64,000 bases of DNA from Duganella sp. BJB476 (GTDB taxonomy: Bacteria > Pseudomonadota > Gammaproteobacteria > Burkholderiales > Burkholderiaceae_D): positions 1,736,001 to 1,800,000 of the forward strand of contig NZ_QVIO01000001.1 of NCBI RefSeq assembly GCF_003416895.1. Reading direction: 5' to 3'. The first letter of the stretch is position 1. Each line of letters begins with the position of its first letter. Of the stretch, positions 45,992 to 55,215 are shown one piece after another. Both the position numbers and the translations under genes were made by a program. The notes beneath the pieces were generated by a model that was given only the letters and a program-made list of their open reading frames with translations, was not told where the DNA came from and did no database searches.

Positions 45992-47404
45992 ATGAAAACC
46001 GACCGCGCCCCCTCCCTGGCCATCCTGCTTGCATGCAGCTTCGCCTTTATCATCGTCCAGCTGGACGTCACCATCGTCAACGTCGCCCTGCCGCAGATAG
46101 GCCGTGAGCTGGGCGCGGACGTGACCGACCTGCAGTGGGTGGTGGATGCCTACACGCTGGGTTTCGCCGTGTTCCTGCTGTCGGCCGGCGCGCTGGGCGA
46201 CAAGTTCGGCTCGCGCCGCACCTTCCTGACCGGCTTCGCACTGTTCACGGCGGCCTCGCTGGCCTGCGCGATGGCGCCCAGCGCCACCGCCCTCAATATC
46301 GCCCGCGCGCTGCAAGGCGCCGGCGCCGCGCTGCTGGTGCCCAGTTCATTGGCCATCCTCAACGCCACCTACGCCGACGACAAAGCCATGCTGGCCAAGG
46401 CCATCGCCTGGTGGACCGCCTCCGGCGGCATGTCGATCGCGGCCGGGCCGGTGCTGGGCGGCCTGCTGCTGTCGGTGGCGGGCTGGCGCAGCATCTTCTG
46501 GGTCAATATCCCGATCTGTGTCATCGGTTTCTGGCTGACCTGCCGCGTGGTGCCTGCGCTGGCCGGCCGCGATCCGCACCGCTCGCTGGACCTGGCGGGT
46601 CAGCTGCTGGCCATCGTCGCGCTGACCGGCTTGATCGGCGCCGTCATCGAAGTCGAGTCCCTGGGCTGGTCGCACTGGATGGTGCGCGGCGGGCTGGCTG
46701 CGGCAGTCGTGGCGGGCGCGCTGTTCATCCGGGTCGAGTCGCGCAGCAAGTCGCCGATGCTGCCCCTGGCGCTGTTCCGCGGCGCGCCCTTTTCCGGTGC
46801 GGTGCTGTTCGGCGTATTGATGAATTTTTCCTACTACGGCGTGATCTTTGTGCTCAGCTTTTACCTGCAAAAAGTGCGAGGCTTCGGCGTGCTGCATGCG
46901 GGACTGGTGTTCCTGCCGCTGACGGCCACCTTCATCCTGTCCAACATCGTCAGCGGCTGGATGGCGCCGCGCACCGGGCTGCGCACGCCGATGATACTGG
47001 GCGCCGCGATTGGCGCCAGCGGTTACGCGCTGCTGGGCTGGTGGGGCATCTCGAACGACGCCACCTTCCTGCACATGCTGCCCGGACTGGCGCTGATCCC
47101 GGCCGGCATGGGCCTGGCCGTGCCGGCGATGACCACGTCCATCCTGTCCGGCGTGGAGCGGCGCCAGGCCGGCACCGCCTCGGCGGTGCTGAACACAGCG
47201 CGCCAGGTGGGCGGCGCGGTGGGCGTGGCGATCTTCGGCGCACTGGTGGCCGGCGGCGTCAACGCCCATATCCTGGGCGGCATCCAGCTGGCGATGGGGG
47301 TGTCGAGCGGCCTGCTGCTGTTGGCCGGGCTGCTGGCTTTTACGTGCATCCGTCCCGGCGCCTCGACCGATGTTCACCGCGCGCTACAGGTTCAGCCTCG
47401 GTAG
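45992..47404 (+). CDS. MFS transporter, DHA2 (EmrB/QacA-type) drug exporter
   Basis: A 470-residue membrane protein with about 14 hydrophobic segments. Motif A reads GALGDKFGSRR, motif C-like region GPVLGGLLLS, and the first helix carries QLDVTIVNVALPQIG, typical of DHA2 exporters (Asp in helix 1). It would use the proton gradient to export hydrophobic drugs or metabolites. A -10-like TATAGT (45980-45985) lies just before the ATG. The LysR gene is divergent. Confidence 0.92.
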   Translation: MKTDRAPSLAILLACSFAFIIVQLDVTIVNVALPQIGRELGADVTDLQWVVDAYTLGFAVFLLSAGALGDKFGSRRTFLTGFALFTAASLACAMAPSATALNIARALQGAGAALLVPSSLAILNATYADDKAMLAKAIAWWTASGGMSIAAGPVLGGLLLSVAGWRSIFWVNIPICVIGFWLTCRVVPALAGRDPHRSLDLAGQLLAIVALTGLIGAVIEVESLGWSHWMVRGGLAAAVVAGALFIRVESRSKSPMLPLALFRGAPFSGAVLFGVLMNFSYYGVIFVLSFYLQKVRGFGVLHAGLVFLPLTATFILSNIVSGWMAPRTGLRTPMILGAAIGASGYALLGWWGISNDATFLHMLPGLALIPAGMGLAVPAMTTSILSGVERRQAGTASAVLNTARQVGGAVGVAIFGALVAGGVNAHILGGIQLAMGVSSGLLLLAGLLAFTCIRPGASTDVHRALQVQPR

Positions 47405-47449
47405 GCGCACAAATCTGTCATACTGGCGTTTTTTCGCTGGCATGAATAG

Positions 47450-47785
47450 ATGGACCCGAGACGAGAACATGTGCGCCGCTTGCTACAGGTGGACGCCCAC
47501 ATCAGCGACATGGATGGTCGAAACAACACCGTTACGCAAATCATCGACATTTCCCGCATGGGCGTAGCCTTCCTCAGCGACCATCCGCTGCCGACAGACA
47601 CGAACTACGTGCTGACGTTCTGCTTTCCTGGCAGTTCCATACAAAACAAAGTCACGCTGACGGTGCTGCACAGCGCCCTGATCGGAAGCCACGGCCGCTA
47701 TCGCAACGGCGCGCGCTTCCTGGCCATCCCCGACCAGGCGGCCGAACTGATATTCGATTATCTCACCAGCGCGCCCGAGGCTTGA
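47450..47785 (+). CDS. PilZ domain c-di-GMP binding protein
   Basis: A 111-residue single-domain protein. The c-di-GMP binding residues are Arg5-x3-Arg9 (RREHVRR) and D33-I-S-R-M-G38 in IIDISRMGVAFLS, the canonical RxxxR and DxSxxG motifs. YRNGARFLAIPD is the last core strand. It would relay c-di-GMP levels to a partner such as a flagellar, pilus or polysaccharide system. No partner is adjacent. Confidence 0.9.
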   Translation: MDPRREHVRRLLQVDAHISDMDGRNNTVTQIIDISRMGVAFLSDHPLPTDTNYVLTFCFPGSSIQNKVTLTVLHSALIGSHGRYRNGARFLAIPDQAAELIFDYLTSAPEA

Positions 47786-47874
47786 TGCGCTGAATGTATC
47801 GCACTGTATGGGTAAGTATCAGTTAATTTCCCGGGCCGCCTTTTAAGTCAGCTCACACGCTCGCCGTGCTATGA

Positions 47875-47902
47875 TTTTCCGCTTGTGTCACCACGCGGAA
47901 AA
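47875..47902 (+). promoter_or_regulatory. Hairpin just upstream of the RND permease start
   Basis: TTTTCCGC (47875-47882) and GCGGAAAA (47895-47902) are perfect complements. Inside them GTG and CAC can also pair. The repeat ends 7 bp before the ATG at 47910, so it may be an operator for a TetR/MarR-type repressor or an mRNA hairpin masking the start. Confidence 0.5.
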
Positions 47903-47909
47903 GCTCAGG

Positions 47910-50900
47910 ATGTGGATCGTTCAAATCGCCTTGCGGCGCCCTTACACCTTCATCGTAATGGCGCTGTTGATACTGTTGTCCACGCCGCTGGTGCTGACCA
48001 AGATGGCGACCGACATTTTCCCGGAAATTAATATCCCGGTCGTCAGCGTCATCTGGCAGTACGGCGGCCTGTCGGCGCAGGAGATGGGCCAGCGCGTCGC
48101 CAACTCGACGGAGCGCAGCCTGACCACCACGGTCAACGACATCGAGCATATCGAGTCGCAGTCGCTGGCCGGGTCGTCGGTCATCAAGATCTTCTTCCAG
48201 CCGGAAGCCAATATCCAGACCGCGATCGCGCAGGTGGTGGCGATCTCGCAGGCGCAGCTGCGCCAGCTGCCGCCGGGGATGCAGCCGCCGCTGATCATCA
48301 AGTACTCCGCCTCCAGCATCCCAGTCATCCAGCTGGGTCTCTCCAGCCCTTCGATGACCGAGCAGGCGATGTTCGACACCGCCGTCAACTTCCTGCGGCC
48401 GCAGCTGGTCACCATCCCCGGCGCGGCCGTGCCCTACCCTTATGGCGGCAAATCGCGCCTGGTGTCGGTGGACCTGGACACCAAGGCGCTGCAAGCCAAG
48501 GGACTGACGCCGACCGACGTGGTGGCCGCCGTCAACGCGCAGAACCTGATCCTGCCGTCCGGCACCGCCAAGATAGGCAGCACCGAATTCAACGTCAGCA
48601 TGAACGGTTCGCCCGACACCATCGCGGGCCTGAACCAGCTGCCGGTGCTGAGCAAGAACGGCAGCATCACCTACCTGTCCGAAGTGGCGCGGGTACGCGA
48701 CGGCTTTTCACCGCAGACCAACATCGTGCGCCAGAACGGCGAGCGCGGCGTGCTGCTGTCGGTGCTGAAGAACGGCGGCTCGTCGACGCTGGACATCGTC
48801 AACACCCTCAAGGGACTGCTGCCGAAGGCGATGCAGTCGCTGCCGGCGGAATTGAAGATCACACCACTGTTCGACCAGTCCTTGTTCGTCAAGGCCGCGA
48901 TCAGTGGCGTGGTGCGCGAGGCCATCATCGCCGCCGCGCTGACCGCCGCCATGATCCTGCTGTTCCTCGGGAACTGGCGCAGCACCTGCATCATCGCCGT
49001 GTCGATCCCGCTGTCCATCCTGTCGTCCATCCTGGTGCTGTACATGCTGGGCGAGACCATCAACATCATGACGCTGGGCGGCCTGGCGCTGGCGGTCGGC
49101 ATCCTGGTGGACGACGCCACCGTCACCATCGAGAACATCGAGCGCCACCTGCACCAGGGCTCGGACCTGCACAAGGCGATCATGGAAGGCGCCGGCGAAA
49201 TCGCCGTGCCGGCGCTGGTGTCCACGCTATGCATCTGCATCGTGTTCGTGCCGATGTTCTTCCTGACCGGCGTGGCGCGCTACCTGTTCGTGCCGCTGGC
49301 CGAGGCGGTGGTGTTCGCGATGATCGCGTCCTACATCCTTTCGCGCACGCTGGTGCCGACCATGGTCATGCTGATGATGGACCATGCGCCGTCGCCAGCC
49401 GAAGCGAAACCGAACCTGCTGCAGCGGGTCTACCTGCGCTTCGACGCCGCGTTCGAGCGCTTCCGCGGCGGCTACATCATCATCCTCTCCTCGCTGCTGA
49501 CGCATCGCAAGCGCTTCGGCGGCGCCTTCCTGCTGTTCTGCGTGCTGTCGCTCGGACTGGTGTTCGCCATCGGCCGCGACTTCTTCCCGAGCGTGGATTC
49601 GGGCCAGATCCGCCTGCACATGCGCATGCCGACCGGCACCCGCATCGAGGAAACCGCGCGCGTCACCGACGAAGTGGAGAAAGTCATCCGCGAGGTGATC
49701 CCGAAGGACGAGCTGCAAACCATCCTCGACAACCTCGGTACGCCGTACAGCAGCATCAATCTCTCGTACAGCAATGCCGGCACCATCGGCACGCTGGATG
49801 CGGAGATATTGATGTCGCTGCACGACGATCATCGCCCGTCGAAAATCTACATCGACAAGCTGCGGCGCGAGCTGCCCAGCCGCTTCCCCGGCGTGGAGTT
49901 CTTCTTCCAGCCGGCCGATATCGTCACGCAGATCCTCAACTTCGGCCAACCGGCGGCGGTCGACATCCAGATCGCCGGCAAGGACTTGGCCAACAACTAC
50001 CAGGTCGCCGCGCAGCTGATGAAGCAGATCAAGCAGGTGCACGGCGCGGTCGATGTCCACATCCAGCAGCGCATGGACTTGCCGACGCTGGGCCTGAACA
50101 TGGACCGCGGCCAGATGAAGCAACTGGGCCTGAATCCGATCGACGTGGCGCAGAACCTGCTGGTAACGCTGTCCGGCAGCTCGGTGACGCAGCCGGCGTT
50201 CTGGCTCAATCCAAGCAACGGCGTGGTGTACAGCGTGGCAGTGCAAACCCCGCAGTACCGCATCGACGACCTCGATGCGCTGCTGCGCACGCCGGTACGC
50301 GGCGCCGGCACGCCTGGCGCGGCGGGCGACGGCACCGGCGCCACCCAGCAGTTGAGCAGCCTGGTGACGGTGTCGCCGTCGACCCAGCCGGCCATCGTCT
50401 CGCACTACAACCTGACGCCGGTGATCGATATCTTCGTCAGCGTCGAAGGCCGCGACCTGGGCGCCACCTCGGCGGACATCCAGAAGCTGGTGGACCAGAT
50501 GAGCGCCAAACTGCCACGCGGCAGCAAGATCGACCTGCGCGGCCAGGTCGAGACCATGCACTCGTCCTTCATCGGCCTGGGCGTCGGACTGCTGATGGCG
50601 ATCGTGCTGGTGTACCTGCTGATCGTGGTGAACTTCCAGTCCTGGGTCGACCCGTTCATCATCATCACCGCGCTGCCGGCGGCGCTAGCGGGCATCGCCT
50701 GGATGCTGTTCCTGACCGGGACCACGCTCAGCGTGCCGGCGCTGACCGGAGCCATCATGACCATGGGCGTGGCCACCGCGAACTCGATCCTGATGGTGTC
50801 GTTCGCGCGCCAGCGCCTCAACGACGGCCTGCCGCCGCTGTCGGCCGCGCTGGAAGCCGGCGCCACGCGCATCCGGCCGGTGCTGATGACGGCGCTGGCC

Positions 50901-51116
50901 ATGATCATCGGCATGGTGCCGATGGCGATCGGCATGGGCGAAGGCGCGGAACAGAACGCGCCGCTGGGCCGCGCCGTCATCGGCGGCCTGCTGTTCGCCA
51001 CCGTCTCCACTTTGCTGTTTGTACCTATCGTCTTTGCGGGCGTCCACCGCTACCTGGAGCACCGCGCCGCGCGCCGGCTTCCGTCCACGCCTGCCGTCGC
51101 AGAAGGGAATACCTGA
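47910..51116 (+). CDS. RND efflux permease
   Basis: I start at ATG 47910 (MWIVQIALRRPYTFIVMALL), which places the first transmembrane helix normally; 1068 residues. The proton relay Asp pair is in AVGILVDDATVTIEN. Other RND signatures are FPEINIPVVSVIWQY, LGNWRSTCIIAVSIPLS and GRDFFPSVDSGQIRLHMRMP after the second membrane block. Twelve membrane helices and two large periplasmic loops are expected. It should exchange drugs or metabolites for protons with the adaptor and outer-membrane factor encoded next. Confidence 0.95.
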   Translation: MWIVQIALRRPYTFIVMALLILLSTPLVLTKMATDIFPEINIPVVSVIWQYGGLSAQEMGQRVANSTERSLTTTVNDIEHIESQSLAGSSVIKIFFQPEANIQTAIAQVVAISQAQLRQLPPGMQPPLIIKYSASSIPVIQLGLSSPSMTEQAMFDTAVNFLRPQLVTIPGAAVPYPYGGKSRLVSVDLDTKALQAKGLTPTDVVAAVNAQNLILPSGTAKIGSTEFNVSMNGSPDTIAGLNQLPVLSKNGSITYLSEVARVRDGFSPQTNIVRQNGERGVLLSVLKNGGSSTLDIVNTLKGLLPKAMQSLPAELKITPLFDQSLFVKAAISGVVREAIIAAALTAAMILLFLGNWRSTCIIAVSIPLSILSSILVLYMLGETINIMTLGGLALAVGILVDDATVTIENIERHLHQGSDLHKAIMEGAGEIAVPALVSTLCICIVFVPMFFLTGVARYLFVPLAEAVVFAMIASYILSRTLVPTMVMLMMDHAPSPAEAKPNLLQRVYLRFDAAFERFRGGYIIILSSLLTHRKRFGGAFLLFCVLSLGLVFAIGRDFFPSVDSGQIRLHMRMPTGTRIEETARVTDEVEKVIREVIPKDELQTILDNLGTPYSSINLSYSNAGTIGTLDAEILMSLHDDHRPSKIYIDKLRRELPSRFPGVEFFFQPADIVTQILNFGQPAAVDIQIAGKDLANNYQVAAQLMKQIKQVHGAVDVHIQQRMDLPTLGLNMDRGQMKQLGLNPIDVAQNLLVTLSGSSVTQPAFWLNPSNGVVYSVAVQTPQYRIDDLDALLRTPVRGAGTPGAAGDGTGATQQLSSLVTVSPSTQPAIVSHYNLTPVIDIFVSVEGRDLGATSADIQKLVDQMSAKLPRGSKIDLRGQVETMHSSFIGLGVGLLMAIVLVYLLIVVNFQSWVDPFIIITALPAALAGIAWMLFLTGTTLSVPALTGAIMTMGVATANSILMVSFARQRLNDGLPPLSAALEAGATRIRPVLMTALAMIIGMVPMAIGMGEGAEQNAPLGRAVIGGLLFATVSTLLFVPIVFAGVHRYLEHRAARRLPSTPAVAEGNT

Positions 51117-51117
51117 C

Positions 51118-52365
51118 ATGTCCGAAGACCGTCACGCCAAGCTTGGCATCCATCACACCCCGGAGGATGGCGCGCACCACCATCCGCATCGCGGGCCTAT
51201 CCTCAGGCGCGCCAAGCTGGCCGGCCTGATTACCATCGTGTTGCTGCTGGCGGGCGGCGCCGCCACGCTGGTGCAGCGCGCCGTGCATGCCAACGCGCTC
51301 GCGACAGCCACCGCCGAATTGAACCAGCAGTATGTGCTCGTCACCAGCGCCAAGGCGGCGCCAGGCGGCGAGCCGCTGTCGCTACCCGGCACGCTGCAGG
51401 GCATCATCGAATCACCCATCTACGCGCGCAGCAGCGGCTATGTGCTGCGCTGGACCAGGGACATCGGCGCCCGCGTGAACAAGGGCGACGTGCTGGCGGA
51501 GATCGACACGCCGGAAGTGGACCAGCAACTGTCGCAAGCCGTGGCGGCGCGCCAGCAGGCGGCGGCCAGCCTGGAACTGGCGAAAAGCTCGGCCGAACGC
51601 TGGGAAGCCTTGCGCAAGAAGGACGCCGTCACGCAGCAGGAGCTCAATGAGCGCAACAGCGCCTTCACCCAGGCGCAGGCCAACCTGGCGGCGGCCGACG
51701 CCAATGTGCGCCGCTTGCAGAAGACCGAAGAGTTCAAGCGCGTCGTCGCGCCATTTTCCGGCGTGATCACCAGCCGCACCGTGGACGTCGGCGACTTGAT
51801 CAACGGCGGCAACGGCGGCGCGGACCGGGCGCTGTTCCGGCTGGCGCAGGTGGATCCGCTGCGTGTGTACGTGTATGTCCCGCAGACTTACGCCCAGCGC
51901 ATCAAGATCGGCGACCACGTCACCGTGACGCAGGCCGAGCTGACGGGCCAGACGTTCAGCGGAACGGTGGTGCGCACGGCGGGCGCCATCGACGCGGCCA
52001 CGCGCACCATGCAGATCGAGATCAACCTGCCGAACAAGGACAATGCGCTGCTGGCCGGCTCCTATGTGCAGGTGGCCTTGCCGCTCAGCGGCAGCTCCAA
52101 TGCGCTGCTGGTGCCGTCCAACGTGCTGCTGTTCCGGCCGGAGGGGCCGCGTGTGGCGGTGGTCGGCGGCGACGGCAAGGTCAAGCTGCAAGCCATCACG
52201 CTGGGGCACGACCTGGGCAACAAAATGGAAGTGCTGAGCGGGCTGACGACGGCCGAGCGGTTGGTGGTCAATCCGGCGGATTCGCTGGCTGATGGCGACG
52301 TGGTGTCGGTCAAGCAGGCCAAGGCCGATGCCGGCGCCGGCGCGGCCGGGAAAGCGTCGCAATGA
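51118..52365 (+). CDS. RND efflux periplasmic adaptor (MFP) subunit
   Basis: I start at ATG 51118, one base after the permease stop; 415 residues. A His-rich cytoplasmic N-terminus (GIHHTPEDGAHHHPHRG) precedes a single membrane anchor (LAGLITIVLLLAGGAATLVQ). Then come the lipoyl halves (SSGYVLRWTRDIGARVNKGD), a coiled-coil hairpin (LELAKSSAERWEALRKKDAV) and beta-barrel (IKIGDHVTVTQAELTG). The histidine cluster at the N-terminus is unusual and could bind metal, but this is not established for the family. Confidence 0.93.
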   Translation: MSEDRHAKLGIHHTPEDGAHHHPHRGPILRRAKLAGLITIVLLLAGGAATLVQRAVHANALATATAELNQQYVLVTSAKAAPGGEPLSLPGTLQGIIESPIYARSSGYVLRWTRDIGARVNKGDVLAEIDTPEVDQQLSQAVAARQQAAASLELAKSSAERWEALRKKDAVTQQELNERNSAFTQAQANLAAADANVRRLQKTEEFKRVVAPFSGVITSRTVDVGDLINGGNGGADRALFRLAQVDPLRVYVYVPQTYAQRIKIGDHVTVTQAELTGQTFSGTVVRTAGAIDAATRTMQIEINLPNKDNALLAGSYVQVALPLSGSSNALLVPSNVLLFRPEGPRVAVVGGDGKVKLQAITLGHDLGNKMEVLSGLTTAERLVVNPADSLADGDVVSVKQAKADAGAGAAGKASQ

Positions 52366-53795
52366 GCATGCGCCGCACACCCGGAGCGCTCGGCATGATG
52401 GCCGCCGCGCTGCTATTGGCCGGCTGCGCCAGTGCGCCGGTCTACGAAAAACCGGCCATCGACCTGCCGGCGATGTGGCAATCGTCCGGCCCCTTCCGCG
52501 CCGGCGTTCCTGACGACGCCGGGTTGAAGGGCAACTGGTGGGAAGTATTCGGCGACGCGCAGCTGAACCAACTGGCGCAGCAGACACTGGCGCATAACCA
52601 AAGCCTGGCCGGCGCCGCGGCACGACTGGAGCAGGCGCGTTCTCAGGTGACGGTCAGCTCGGCGGGACTGTTCCCCCAGGCCGGCCTGCAAGCCGGCGCG
52701 GCGCGCCAGAAGACGTCGGCCAACCGTCCGCTGGCCGCGTACAACGCCACCAATCAGTCGGTGGTGCAGAATAATTACCAGCTGGGCTTTGCGGTCAACT
52801 ACGAGGCCGATTTGTTCGGCCGCGTGCGCAGCGGCGTGCAAAGCGCGCGCGCTTCCGCCGAGCAGGCCGCTGCCGACTTCGAGAACGTGCGCCTGGTGCT
52901 GTGCTCCGAACTGGCCGCCGACTATTTCAACCTGCGCGAGCTGGATGCCGAAATCGATGTGCTCAACCAAGGCATCGTGTTGCAGCAGAAGGCCTACGAT
53001 TTCATCCAGGCCCGGCATGAACTGGGCGCCGCCACCGGCCTCGATCTGGCGCAACAACAGTCGCTGCTGGACGCCAGCAAGACCCAGCTGGAACTGCTAC
53101 AAAGCCAGCGCGCGCAATACGAGCACGCCATCGCCACGCTGACCGGCACGCCAGCGCCCTCCTTCAGGCTGCCGGCGGCCGTGGTGGCGTTGACGCCGCC
53201 GTCGCTGCCGGTCGGCCTGCCGTCGGATGTGCTGCAACGGCGGCCGGACGTGGCAGCCTCCGAGCGCGCGGTGGCCGCCGCCAACGCCAACATCGGCGTC
53301 GCCCGCGCCGCCTGGTTCCCGTCGGTGATGCTGCAATCGAGCGGCGGCTGGGACAGCAACCAGATGAGCAAGCTGCTGGACGCGCCTAGCCTGCTGTGGT
53401 CGCTCGGCGCGGCCGTCACGCAAAGCCTGTTCGACGCCGGCAAGAACGACGCCACCGTGGCCATCGCGCAAGCAGGCTACACGGGCGCGGTCGCCAACTA
53501 CCGGCAGAGCGTGCTGGTGGCGATGCAGGAGGTGGAGGACGGCATGTCCGGCCTGGCCGCGCTGGGCCGCGCCCATGCACTGTCCGACGCCAGCGTGCGC
53601 AGCTCGCAGCGCGTGCTGGAGCTGGCCAACGACCGCTACACCGGCGGCGTCGAAACCTATTTCGATGTCATCACCGCCCAGCAGACGCTGCTCAACAACC
53701 AGCGCCTGGCCGTGCAGATACGCGGCAAGCAGATGGTCAGCTCGGTCTACCTGGTCAAGGCGCTGGGCGGCGGCTGGAAGGCACCGCCGCCCTGA
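52362..53795 (+). CDS. RND efflux outer-membrane lipoprotein (NodT family)
   Basis: A 477-residue TolC-like factor starting in the last codons of the adaptor gene (ATGA overlap). The lipobox is LAGC after MMAAALLLAG. Both OEP repeats are visible: NWWEVFGDAQLNQLAQQTLA with LGFAVNYEADLFGRVRSGV, and VGLPSDVLQRRPDVAASERA with an Ala-rich helix NIGVARAAWFPSVML. It would form the trimeric exit duct of the pump. Confidence 0.93.
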   Translation: MSMRRTPGALGMMAAALLLAGCASAPVYEKPAIDLPAMWQSSGPFRAGVPDDAGLKGNWWEVFGDAQLNQLAQQTLAHNQSLAGAAARLEQARSQVTVSSAGLFPQAGLQAGAARQKTSANRPLAAYNATNQSVVQNNYQLGFAVNYEADLFGRVRSGVQSARASAEQAAADFENVRLVLCSELAADYFNLRELDAEIDVLNQGIVLQQKAYDFIQARHELGAATGLDLAQQQSLLDASKTQLELLQSQRAQYEHAIATLTGTPAPSFRLPAAVVALTPPSLPVGLPSDVLQRRPDVAASERAVAAANANIGVARAAWFPSVMLQSSGGWDSNQMSKLLDAPSLLWSLGAAVTQSLFDAGKNDATVAIAQAGYTGAVANYRQSVLVAMQEVEDGMSGLAALGRAHALSDASVRSSQRVLELANDRYTGGVETYFDVITAQQTLLNNQRLAVQIRGKQMVSSVYLVKALGGGWKAPPP

Positions 53796-53802
53796 GGCGC
53801 CG

Positions 53803-55215
53803 CTACCAGCCCAAGTCCCGTAGCAGCGGGAAGGTCAGGTCGCGCGGCGGCGCAACGTCATGCGTCAGGTCGCCGTTGATGGCCGGCTCCATCAGCAGGT
53901 TCGGGAACGCGCTGGTGTCATAGTGCGATACCGACGATCCCGGCTGGTTGGGATTGGGCGCGTACATCAACACACGGCCGGCCGCGTCGGCGCCGGCGCG
54001 TAGCGCCAGGTTCACGCCGAGGTTGGCAAAGACGCCCGAGTGCTTGCGCGAGCGCGTCGCCAGCGCCGCCTTGAGCCGGGCGCCGTCGTCCAGCGTGACG
54101 CGCACCGCCGGGATCACGATGCTCGGATCGGTGCCGCCCAGGCCGGGCGGCGGCGCGCCGGCCACGTTGTCGACGATGATGACGCCGATGGCGCCGGCGT
54201 CCTGCGCATTCTTGACCTTGATCACGAATGTGCAGCTGCCGCGGTCGATGACTGCGATCTTGCCGCCGACCGCGAGCGCATTGGCTGGCGATAAGGAATC
54301 GCAAGCCAGGCCGCGGTCGGGCGCGGTGTCGACCACCGGCATCACCTCGCCCGTCACGCCGGGGTTGGCCAGCGGCGGCCCGAAGCTGGCGGTGCCAACC
54401 TGGACGATACCGGCGATGCCAGCCGGCGTCAGCACCGTCAGCGCCGGCACGCCCTGTTGCAGCACCGTCTGCGCGGCCTGGTTGACGATGGCGCCATTCC
54501 ACACCAGCTTGCCGGACTTGAGGGCCGACGCCACGCGCTCGGCGTTGCTCATGTCCTTCCACAGCTTGCCGGTGCTGGTGTCCAGCAGGAAGTGGTCCCA
54601 GATGCTGGGACGGCCGTCCAACTGTGCACCGGTGGCACTATCGGTATAGGTCTGGAAGCCGAGGCCGTGGCCGAACTCGTGTTCCAGCACCGTCACCAGA
54701 TCGATTTGAGCGCCATGGCTGTCGTTCAGGCCAAGATAGAACGGCGTGCCGGTCAGGCAACCCGGCTGCCCCAAGTTGACGTTGAAGCGAGCGCGGATGT
54801 CCGGCGCGGCGGGATCGACGTCGGCGCCGAACAGTTTGTTCGCTTCGGCCTTGCTGAACCAGGCGTTCGCGCGCGGCGCGCCGGCGAAGTCCCGGAACAC
54901 TTCGAGCGCCCCGGCGGAACCGAGCACCGCACCGCCGTCGTCGCACGGCAGCGCTTCCCATGTCGCCAGGATGCGGATGGGCACCGTGCTGGTCAACGTG
55001 GCGCCCCAGGTGTTGGCCGCCGCCTGGAAAGCATTGAGCCGTTGCACGCCCAGCGTGGTGCCGCTGTTGCCGCCGACCGGCAACACCGGCGTGGGATCGT
55101 TAAAGCCGACGCCGGCGGGGTCGCCATTGACGATGGTGATGGTTGCGGCGGCCCAGCTTGCCGACGAGACCAGCAGCGCCACCGCTGCAATGAAGGTGGG
55201 CAGGACACGCTTCAT
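53803..55215 (-). CDS. Secreted PA-domain protein with HExxH metallopeptidase-like site
   Basis: I start at ATG 55215, overlapping the stop of the PEP-CTERM gene (ATGA) and opening a signal peptide (MKRVLPTFIAAVALLVSSAS); 470 residues. Residues 179-187 read HEFGHGLGF: the two zinc His and catalytic Glu are there, but the third ligand position (189) is Thr where metzincins have His or Asp. A protease-associated domain follows (GKIAVIDRGSCTFVIKVKNA, AGAIGVIIVDNVAG). The C-terminus has SHYDTSAFPNLLMEPAING, seen in similar bacterial PA proteins. Activity is uncertain. Confidence 0.82.
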   Translation of the reverse strand: MKRVLPTFIAAVALLVSSASWAAATITIVNGDPAGVGFNDPTPVLPVGGNSGTTLGVQRLNAFQAAANTWGATLTSTVPIRILATWEALPCDDGGAVLGSAGALEVFRDFAGAPRANAWFSKAEANKLFGADVDPAAPDIRARFNVNLGQPGCLTGTPFYLGLNDSHGAQIDLVTVLEHEFGHGLGFQTYTDSATGAQLDGRPSIWDHFLLDTSTGKLWKDMSNAERVASALKSGKLVWNGAIVNQAAQTVLQQGVPALTVLTPAGIAGIVQVGTASFGPPLANPGVTGEVMPVVDTAPDRGLACDSLSPANALAVGGKIAVIDRGSCTFVIKVKNAQDAGAIGVIIVDNVAGAPPPGLGGTDPSIVIPAVRVTLDDGARLKAALATRSRKHSGVFANLGVNLALRAGADAAGRVLMYAPNPNQPGSSVSHYDTSAFPNLLMEPAINGDLTHDVAPPRDLTFPLLRDLGW

